A stretch of 8,875 nucleotides of DNA from the NCBI GenBank assembly GCA_036279015.1, contig DASUJY010000087.1:1-8875 (forward strand), written 5' to 3'. Positions 1-5,311 of this stretch are shown in pieces (within the stretch, counting starts at the first letter, position 1; each line of letters opens with the position of its first letter). The position numbers and the translations under genes were made by a program. The notes beneath the pieces were generated by a model. The model saw nothing but the letters and a program-made list of their open reading frames with translations. It did no database searches and was not told where the DNA came from. Origin of the DNA: DATEOR01 sp036279015 (GTDB taxonomy: Bacteria > Actinomycetota > Thermoleophilia > Gaiellales > Gaiellaceae).

Positions 1-147
1 GGCGAGCCGCGCCGCGCCGATCTGCGCCCGGCCTTCGAACGGAGCTCGCTCCGTGACGTCTTCGCCAACCGGCGCTACGAGGACGGGCGGGCGAAGTCGC
101 TCGAGCTCGACGCGTACGGGTACCGCTGGCTCGTCGCCGCCCCCTGA
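1..147 (+). CDS. C-terminal end of an alpha-amylase (GH13)-family enzyme, 5' partial
   Basis: The first reading frame is open from the window edge to TGA at 145-147, giving 48 residues. The tail contains an R-R-Y-E stretch and ends L-E-L-D-A-Y-G-Y-R-W-L-V-A-A-P. A terminal 'LxLxxYGYRWLR'-type strand is typical of the C-terminal beta-domain of GH13 enzymes of the trehalose synthase/maltogenic amylase type; the catalytic barrel would lie outside the window. This fits the GH15 gene further right, so the locus may process alpha-glucans or trehalose. It converges on the lipoprotein gene on the other strand. After the stop, the same frame stays open to a second TGA at 184-186 and repeats the R-R-Y-E motif. 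The assignment rests on the short tail only; the exact enzyme cannot be told. Confidence 0.6.
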   Translation, partial: GEPRRADLRPAFERSSLRDVFANRRYEDGRAKSLELDAYGYRWLVAAP

Positions 148-637
148 CGACGCCGGCGCTACGAGCTCGGCGCGATCCGGTACTGAGCGCCGAGTCGGCG
201 ATGTGCCCCGGCGGATACTCTTCGACGATTCCGCCGCCGCTGATCGTCCCAGCATCTCCTTCGAAGCGGCCGGTGCCCCCGAGTATGGTCCCGAACAGAC
301 TCTGCCGCGCGTGGCGGCCGTCCGGCTCGAACCGCTGGACGGTACGAACGGCCGCGCGCAGCGTGCCCTCCGGCAGCTCGAATGTCATCGTGCCGCGATC
401 GTGGACGACAGCGTTCGGACCGGGCTCGCCGGAGAACGTCTTCAGGCAATACCGCATCGTCCCGCCGTCGGCGACTCTTGCGGTCAGGTTCAGGAAGCAG
501 GACTCGCTCGAATGCGACTCAGCCCGACCGCTCACGCGAACATCGATGGCACTCGGTGCATTCGCGTGTCCGCCGCAGGCTGACAACATCGCGACAGTCG
601 CGGAGAGGGCTACGACGCCGGCAAAGCGGGCGGTCAT
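1..637 (-). CDS. Putative secreted lipoprotein with a beta-barrel-like domain; 3' end unresolved
   Basis: ATG at 637-635 overlaps the TGA of the upstream oxidoreductase (ATGA), so the two are probably translationally coupled. Residues 1-20 form a short lipoprotein signal peptide ending in the lipobox L-S-A-C (Cys21), so the mature protein should be anchored to the outer face of the membrane. Residues about 30-140 are a believable beta-rich domain with Cys47 and Cys64. It ends in a G-G-T-G-R-F-E-G-D-A-G-T-I-S-G-G-G turn-rich stretch, which recalls the allene oxide cyclase/dirigent-like barrel found in actinobacterial secreted proteins. I recognise that fold only by this pattern. From about residue 155 (below position 180) the product becomes Arg/Ala/Ser-rich, like an antisense translation, and no stop occurs before position 1. 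The true gene probably ended near 160-190: another frame has TAG at 161-159, just beyond the convergent amylase stop. A frameshift, lost stop or sequence error is likely. Function unknown. Confidence 0.6.
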   Translation of the reverse strand, partial: MTARFAGVVALSATVAMLSACGGHANAPSAIDVRVSGRAESHSSESCFLNLTARVADGGTMRYCLKTFSGEPGPNAVVHDRGTMTFELPEGTLRAAVRTVQRFEPDGRHARQSLFGTILGGTGRFEGDAGTISGGGIVEEYPPGHIADSALSTGSRRARSAGVVRGRRRASGTRTRRARATSPARPRSAGWRRRHGASSVRRPGADRRGAAR

Positions 638-1488
638 CGTCCCCGCAGGCGAACCGCCTCGGCGAGCCGGTCGAGCGAGCTCGAGGTCATGGGCTCGAGC
701 ACGACGATCGCGTCGTCGAAGCCGAGGGCCTCGAAGGCGTCGAGTGCGCTCGCGTGCTGCTCGGGCGGTGTCTCGAGGGCGCGCTCGATGTGCATGCCGA
801 CGGTTCGCCGAAGCGTGGCCGGGTCGCGGCCCTCCGCGTCCAGCGCGGACTCGAGCACGTCGAGGCGCCGTCGAAGCTCGTCATCCGGCCGAGCGAACCA
901 CGCCGTGTTCCAGGCGTCCGCATGCCGCGCGGTCAGGCCGAGCATGCGCAGCCCTTTTGCTCCGACGAGCACCGGTATCCGCCGCTTCGGCGAGGGAAGC
1001 AGGACGGCCTGGTCGGTCCAATAGTGCCCGCCCGCGAACGTCACGGTCTCGCCACGCAGGAGCGGGGCGATGATCTGGACCGCCTCTTCGAACTTGTCGA
1101 CGCGGCGATCGGTCGAGTAGCCGAAGGCCTCGTACTCGGACTCGTGCCAGCCGGCTCCGACGCCGAGGAGGAAGCGCCCGCCGCTGACCTCGTCGAGGGT
1201 CGCCGCCATCTTGGCGAGGAGACCTGGGCTCCGGTACCCGGTGCACATCACAAGGGTGCCGAGCTCGACGCGGCTCGTCCTCGCGGCGAGCGCCGAGAGG
1301 ATCGTCCATCCCTCGTGGATCCCGTCGAACGGTGTACCGGGGATGCTCGAGACGAAGTGGTCGCAGACCCAGAGCGAGTCGAGGCCGACGGCCTCGGCGT
1401 GCTCGGCGAAGGCGACGACGTCCGTCCACGACGGCATCCGGCCGGCTCGATCCTCTGGAGCCTGCGGGACGAGAACGCCCACCCTCAT
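634..1488 (-). CDS. LLM-class F420-dependent oxidoreductase (luciferase-like)
   Basis: This is a 284-residue cytosolic flavin/F420-type oxidoreductase of the bacterial luciferase-like superfamily (TIM barrel). Enzymes of this family usually use reduced coenzyme F420 (some FMN) to reduce or oxygenate small organic substrates; the substrate cannot be read from sequence. Evidence: N-terminal beta strand M-R-V-G-V-L-V-P-Q; A-E-x-x-G-L-D-S-L-W-V-C-D-H-F at 31-45; and the family hallmark D-E-V-S-G-G-R-F-L-L-G-V-G-A-G-W-H at 99-115, followed by E-Y-E-A-F-G. The later R-I-P-V-L-V-G strand and the D-A-W-N motif near 191-194 also fit. Length is at the short end of the usual range (about 280-340). The ATG at 1488-1486 has no clear Shine-Dalgarno sequence. 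It lies 42 bp past a GC hairpin that probably separates it from the BNR gene, so it may have its own promoter. Its stop overlaps the lipoprotein start. Confidence 0.88.
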   Translation of the reverse strand: MRVGVLVPQAPEDRAGRMPSWTDVVAFAEHAEAVGLDSLWVCDHFVSSIPGTPFDGIHEGWTILSALAARTSRVELGTLVMCTGYRSPGLLAKMAATLDEVSGGRFLLGVGAGWHESEYEAFGYSTDRRVDKFEEAVQIIAPLLRGETVTFAGGHYWTDQAVLLPSPKRRIPVLVGAKGLRMLGLTARHADAWNTAWFARPDDELRRRLDVLESALDAEGRDPATLRRTVGMHIERALETPPEQHASALDAFEALGFDDAIVVLEPMTSSSLDRLAEAVRLRGR

Positions 1489-1529
1489 CCCGTGAAGTCT
1501 TTCAAGCCGCGGCGAGTCCGATGTCGGCG

Positions 1530-1561
1530 CGCGCGGGGGAGCCGTTCGGCTCCCCCGCGCG
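1530..1561 (-). terminator. Strong GC-rich hairpin, probable intrinsic terminator of the BNR-protein gene
   Basis: A perfect 14-bp inverted repeat (1531-1544 against 1547-1560), extended by a C-G pair at 1530/1561, folds with a small GTTC loop. It lies 20 bp past the stop of the BNR gene and 42 bp before the oxidoreductase start. There is no T-run on either side, which is common for actinobacterial terminators but leaves its activity unproven. It could also act as an mRNA-stabilising or partial read-through element within one transcript. Confidence 0.6.
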
Positions 1562-1580
1562 TGGCTGACTGGTCCTAACG

Positions 1581-3419
1581 CTAGTGGGTCGTGAAGCTCC
1601 AGATGTCCGAGTCGCCGAATCCCGTCGGACAGTCCGTCAGCGGATTCGGCGGGTCTCCGGCGTTCTCCGGGTCATCGCGGAGTGCCTGTCGCCATTCGTT
1701 GATGGCAGGACAGACGGTGCCGTTGCGAGCGTCGTTCCACACCGTCACGCCGTAGTCGTTCATCGCGTCGGCGTAGACGTAATCGCCGAGGAACTCGGCC
1801 TGGAGATCGTTCTGCGCCGATGACCGCGGGTCACCGACCGGGCTGCGGTGGAGCGTCGTCCAGCCGGAAGGTGCTCCCGCGAACGCGGCCAACCGCGTGA
1901 CTCCCACGAGCCCGCGAGCGGTCGAGGTCGTCGACTGGAACGGGGTCGTGAAGGCGTTGTAGACGACGTAGAGGTCGCTGCCGTCCGGCGAGAAGGCAGG
2001 CGCCGTGTAGAAGCCGCGGTCCCCGTTCGTCGAGACCTGCTGCGCCCCACTCCAGTCGAGTGCCGGCCCTCGTCCCGGCGGAACCCTGCCGGTTTGCTCG
2101 TCGGCCGTTGCCCATTGGACGAAGACTCGCTCCTGGTTGAGGGCGGGACCGGTGATGTAGTTGTCGACGATCGTGTTCGGCGCACCGACGCCTGTAGGAG
2201 CTCCATTCGCGATGTCGACGTTCGGCGACCCGGTGAGGTCGTTACGGGCACCGGCGATGCCGTCCTCGACGCAGCGTCCGATGACGGGATCGACGACGAA
2301 GCAGCTGTCGGTAAGCGTGACGACGCGACTCGGGCGCGTCCACGAGCGGCCGCCGTCATAGGAGCGGACCATCTCGTGTGTCGAAGTGCCCGGAAGCCCG
2401 GCCTGGAACGTCTGGTAGAAGACGTAGACGACTCCGTGGCTGTTCGTCCGGACCGTGCAGCCGCTCTGGCCGAAGTGCACCGGCGAGGCGGCCGCCGCAC
2501 GCGAGACCTGCTTCTGCTCCCACGTGGAGCCACCGTCGCGTGAGGTCGAGACGAAGAGCGGCTCCGCACCGCCGCCGACGAACTTCGCGTAGCAGACGTA
2601 GACGTTGCCGAAGAAGTCCGAGCTCTCGGCGTTGTCGGCCCAGATCTGCTCCTTGTCGGCGAACTGTGTTGCCGCAGTCTGCTGCGAGGCGATCACCGGA
2701 GGCTTCCAGGTGCTCTTCTGGTCGAAGTTGCTCGCGTCGATGTTGTCGGCACGCGAGACTGCGATCCCCTCGAACCCCTTGATCGGCCCTGCCTCGGCGA
2801 AGCCCTGCTCGCGAAGCTCCGCATTGCGCTCCGGGGCCTCTTCCTCGTCGAGATCCTCGGCCGTCGCGCCCGAGGCGTAGAGATCCGCGGGGAAGTTCGA
2901 GGTCAGGTTCGCGTAGTAGAGGCGCGACCCGTTCGCCCACGAGAAACTGCCGTTCCTGGGAATCGGGCCGAAAGCGACCGCCGGGTCACCGTCGGAGACG
3001 AGCCCGGCTTCGTAGTACCAGGGGATCGTCCCGATCGGGCCGACGTCCGGCGTGCCGTTCCTGGCCGACCAGCCCGTGTAGGTCGGCTGATGCCAGGTGG
3101 CGCCGTGGTCGAAGGACAGGTAGATGCCCGAGACGCCGACGCCCGGCGTGAACGGACAGGGCGATTCCTCGCTCGCGAAGATCGTCGTCCCGCAAGGGGC
3201 AAGATCGATCTCGTCGTTCGAGCCCGCGGCGACGATGTTGGGGCGCGAAGCGTCGATCGCGACGGCCGGTTCGTTTTGCTTGTTCTGAGGGAACGGATGA
3301 TGCGGGCTGCCGACCGTAACCTCAGACTCGCTCGCCGCCAACGCCGCTGGTACGAGAATCGCGATTGCGAACAACGCGCTGATGATGGCCAATGGCCATC
3401 GAAGAGTGTCGCTCTTCAT
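1581..3419 (-). CDS. Secreted Asp-box (BNR/sialidase-like) beta-propeller protein
   Basis: This 612-residue protein carries a Sec signal peptide: positive start M-K-S-D-T-L-R, hydrophobic residues 8-27, and a likely cut after A-L-A at 29. The body has three clear Asp-box motifs (SxDxGxxW) at 102-109 (SFDHGATW), 293-300 (SRDGGSTW) and 353-360 (SYDGGRSW). These mark blade turns of a sialidase-like propeller. An N-E-P-A-V-A-I-D start of the first blade (49-56) and the late L-G-D-Y-V-Y-A-D strand, followed by V-W-N-D-A-R (about 544-565), are usual in secreted BNR proteins. Asp boxes are structural, so they do not prove sialidase activity, and I cannot place a catalytic Arg triad. Residues about 180-215 form an acidic insert (D-L-D-E-E-E-A-P-E). 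Eight or so cysteines in the mature part suggest disulfides outside the cell. ATG at 3419 has a strong ribosome site (3422-3430). It stands alone; the hairpin downstream probably ends its transcript. Confidence 0.82.
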   Translation of the reverse strand: MKSDTLRWPLAIISALFAIAILVPAALAASESEVTVGSPHHPFPQNKQNEPAVAIDASRPNIVAAGSNDEIDLAPCGTTIFASEESPCPFTPGVGVSGIYLSFDHGATWHQPTYTGWSARNGTPDVGPIGTIPWYYEAGLVSDGDPAVAFGPIPRNGSFSWANGSRLYYANLTSNFPADLYASGATAEDLDEEEAPERNAELREQGFAEAGPIKGFEGIAVSRADNIDASNFDQKSTWKPPVIASQQTAATQFADKEQIWADNAESSDFFGNVYVCYAKFVGGGAEPLFVSTSRDGGSTWEQKQVSRAAAASPVHFGQSGCTVRTNSHGVVYVFYQTFQAGLPGTSTHEMVRSYDGGRSWTRPSRVVTLTDSCFVVDPVIGRCVEDGIAGARNDLTGSPNVDIANGAPTGVGAPNTIVDNYITGPALNQERVFVQWATADEQTGRVPPGRGPALDWSGAQQVSTNGDRGFYTAPAFSPDGSDLYVVYNAFTTPFQSTTSTARGLVGVTRLAAFAGAPSGWTTLHRSPVGDPRSSAQNDLQAEFLGDYVYADAMNDYGVTVWNDARNGTVCPAINEWRQALRDDPENAGDPPNPLTDCPTGFGDSDIWSFTTH

Positions 3420-3430
3420 TTCTCCCCCCT
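3420..3430 (-). promoter_or_regulatory. Strong ribosome binding site of the BNR-protein gene
   Basis: Read on the - strand, this is AGGGGGGAGAA directly before the ATG at 3419. The purine run supports that start, although the spacing from the GGAG core to ATG is short (2-5 nt). This core is more purine-rich than those of most genes in the window, as expected for a well expressed secreted protein. Confidence 0.65.
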
Positions 3431-3557
3431 AGATTGGTGCCCCTAGCACCGAGCAAGCTAGGCCGTTCAGAATGGGCTGCCGGATCTCGGCATGGATTGC
3501 CAGCTTGTGCTCGTGACGGTGCCGTGCGGCCGCGACGTTAGCACGCGCCTCCTCTCT

Positions 3558-3609
3558 GTGACGGCGACTGGGATCGAACCAAGCCCTAGCCGAGCTCACT
3601 AGGCGTCAC
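3558..3609 (-). other. tRNA-like fold (T-arm plus acceptor-like stem), not a canonical tRNA
   Basis: On the - strand, a 6-bp outer stem (GTGACG at 3609-3604 with CGTCAC at 3563-3558) encloses two hairpins. The first is a CCTAG/CTAGG stem. The second is a T-arm-like TTGG-TTCGATC-CCAG hairpin (one G-U pair). TTCGATC flanked by G and C is a standard T-loop sequence. There is no D-arm, the anticodon arm is too short, and 2-3 extra bases separate the T-stem from the outer stem, so this is not a functional tRNA. It may be the 3' end of an old tRNA copied at an integration site, or a chance fold. Confidence 0.35.
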
Positions 3610-3620
3610 GATGTCGGGAC

Positions 3621-3686
3621 CGGTGTCGGACAACCGAGGCTGTCACGTTCCGAACGCCCAACGGTGTCGGACACCTCAGGCTGTCA
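3621..3686. repeat. Pair of 25-bp imperfect direct repeats with a dyad core
   Basis: Copy one is 3621-3645 and copy two is 3662-3686, matching at 22 of 25 bases with a 41-bp period. Each begins CGGTGTCGGACA and ends GGCTGTCA. The start of each contains TGTC-G-GACA; in copy two this extends to GGTGTC-G-GACACC, a 6-1-6 inverted repeat. A third, weaker ATGTCGGGAC lies just before copy one (3611-3620). The pattern fits protein-binding sites or a transposon or integration end. No recombinase gene is seen nearby. Confidence 0.7.
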
Positions 3687-3910
3687 AGGTCTAACTGCGC
3701 CGACTGTGTGACAGTTCGCCGCTGTTGAAAACGGTCGCTCCGGGCCAGGAACGCCTCCACCTCGCTTGCAGCTTGGCCTGCTTCCACGACAACCCGAGGA
3801 AGACGCGCGGCTTGTTCATTGCGCGGTTCACCTTCGTCCAAGGGAGCAGAACCAGCGTTCTCGACTCGATCTCCGCCCGGCGGCCTGCGTCAGCGAGACG
3901 CCCAGCCCCC

Positions 3911-5311
3911 TCAGGACGGAGCAGCTTGCCCCTCAGCCTTCGGGAGAAGAAGCGACGCGCCGAAACCGATCGCTGCGGCAACGGCGATAGCGCCCATTGC
4001 GAGCGCGTATGACCGTGTCCCCGTGGCGAGGCCCGAGACGAGGATCGTCCCTGCGATCGCTGTTCCGAAGGAGGAGCCGAGGTTGGATACGCTGCGGGAG
4101 AGGCCCGAGATCTCGCCCTGCTGCTCCTCGGGGAAGCTCGATTGCACGACGTTCACCGACGGCGTCAGCATCACGCCCAGGCCCAGGCCGATGAAGAAGA
4201 GCCCGGGCACCAGGGCGACGATGTTCTTCGAGGCGTAGACCAGGCCGATCAGGAGGCCGATGCCGACGAAGACGACGACGAACCCGGCCGTGATCAGCGT
4301 CCGCTGTGCGCGTCTCTTGGCGAAGCGCTCCGCGCCCAGCGACGAGATCAGGAGGCCGACCGTCGCCGCGGTGAAGATCACTCCCGTCTCGATCGCGTTG
4401 TACCCGCGCACGGTCTGCAGGTAGACGGCGACGACGAAAGACGTCCCCATCAGGAGCAGCCACTGGACGTTCTGCGTGATAAGGGCGAGGTTGGACGTGC
4501 GATTCCTGAAGATCCGCGTCGACAGAAGCGGCTCCTTGCCCGCTCGTTCGCGCGAGCGGATGGAGAGCAGAAAGAAGACCAGGAAGGCCGTTCCGACGAC
4601 CAGGAACACCGTCATGAGCGAGACGTTGCTGTCGGCCTGCAGGATCCCGAACACCAGGCAGAAGAGCCCGACCGCCGAAAGCACCGCTCCGATCGCGTCG
4701 AAGGGTCGAGTCGGGTCGGCTGGGAGCGGATCCACGAGCCGGCGGCTCAGCAGGAGGATCGCGACGATGACGAGCGCCTGGAAGATGAAGGCGGCCCGCC
4801 AGCTGATGCTGGTCGTGATGATGCCTCCGATCAACGGACCCGCCGCCGCGCCGATGCCTCCCAGTCCGCTGATGACGCCGAAAGCCCTCGCCCGCGTTGT
4901 CAGATCGTTGAACCAGAGCGTCGCGAGGATGTAGACGGGCGGGATCAGAAGCGCGGTCCCGACGCCCTCCAGGATCGAGTTGCCGACGATGAGCACCCCG
5001 AGCCCCGGGGCGAACGCGCTCAACAGGGCGCCGAGCCCGTAGAGCGCCAGGCCGCCGTTGAGACATCGCTTGCGGCCCCACCGGTCGGTCAGCTTGCTGC
5101 ACGGAATCATGAGGACCGCCATGACCAGGAGGAACAACGTGATCGTCGCCTGGACGCCCTGGACCGTGGTGTCCAGGTCCTCGCTGATGTCGTTGATCAT
5201 CACGTTCATGTTCGAGCCCGCGAAGCTGCAGATGAACTGGGCGAGGGCGAGAGGAAGGAGCAACCTGCGGCGCGAGAGCGCAGGGCTTGCGACCGCGGAT
5301 GCGACGCTCAA
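3911..5311 (-). CDS. MFS transporter, DHA2-like 14-helix family, atypical motifs
   Basis: This is a 466-residue inner-membrane carrier. About fourteen hydrophobic segments can be counted from residue 17 to the end, the pattern of the DHA2 (EmrB/QacA-like) drug or metabolite efflux branch. Motif A is K-L-T-D-R-W-G-R-K-R at 73-82 and motif C is G-L-G-G-I-G-A-A-A-G-P-L-I-G-G at 149-163. Two hallmark residues are missing: the TM1 acidic residue (A31 where relatives have the Asp of L-D-S-S) and the TM4 motif-B Arg (S112 in N-S-I-L-E-G-V-G). The start is taken as TTG at 5311-5309, which overlaps the GH15 stop as TTGA. A much longer upstream frame exists but lies over the GH15 gene and is rejected. 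The coupling suggests export or uptake linked to GH15 products; the substrate is unknown. No strong terminator follows. Confidence 0.88.
   Translation of the reverse strand: MSVASAVASPALSRRRLLLPLALAQFICSFAGSNMNVMINDISEDLDTTVQGVQATITLFLLVMAVLMIPCSKLTDRWGRKRCLNGGLALYGLGALLSAFAPGLGVLIVGNSILEGVGTALLIPPVYILATLWFNDLTTRARAFGVISGLGGIGAAAGPLIGGIITTSISWRAAFIFQALVIVAILLLSRRLVDPLPADPTRPFDAIGAVLSAVGLFCLVFGILQADSNVSLMTVFLVVGTAFLVFFLLSIRSRERAGKEPLLSTRIFRNRTSNLALITQNVQWLLLMGTSFVVAVYLQTVRGYNAIETGVIFTAATVGLLISSLGAERFAKRRAQRTLITAGFVVVFVGIGLLIGLVYASKNIVALVPGLFFIGLGLGVMLTPSVNVVQSSFPEEQQGEISGLSRSVSNLGSSFGTAIAGTILVSGLATGTRSYALAMGAIAVAAAIGFGASLLLPKAEGQAAPS

Larger units (their letters stand above)
3420..3910. other. 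Gene-poor intergenic stretch between the MFS and BNR genes
   Basis: About 490 bp without a convincing gene. It holds the BNR ribosome site, a small GGTGC/GCACC hairpin at 3436-3450 in the BNR leader, a tRNA-like fold (3558-3609), a direct-repeat pair (3621-3686), a short ACTGT/ACAGT hairpin (3703-3715), and a weak GCGTC/GACGC hairpin (3887-3901) that could lie past the MFS stop. Short ORFs at 3725-3981 exist in several frames without a clear ribosome site or recognisable domain. The - strand frame that stops at 3693-3691 reads least like noise (K-P-R-V-F-L-G-L-S-W-K-Q-A-K) and could be debris of a lost gene, but I do not call it. No clear -10/-35 promoter was found by eye. Confidence 0.5.

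Noticed and set aside
382..1578. 398-residue + strand open frame
   Set aside because: It lies antisense to the luciferase-like oxidoreductase, which carries its family hallmarks; this frame shows none.
3682..3687. TTGACA (- strand) as a -35 box
   Set aside because: It falls inside the direct repeat, and no reasonable -10 element follows at 16-18 bp.
3537..3695. Integron attC site suggested by GTTAGCA, GCCCAAC and GTCTAAC
   Set aside because: The core motifs are in the wrong order or break the GTTRRRY/RYYYAAC rule, there is no matched pair flanking a stem, and no integron integrase or cassette is present.
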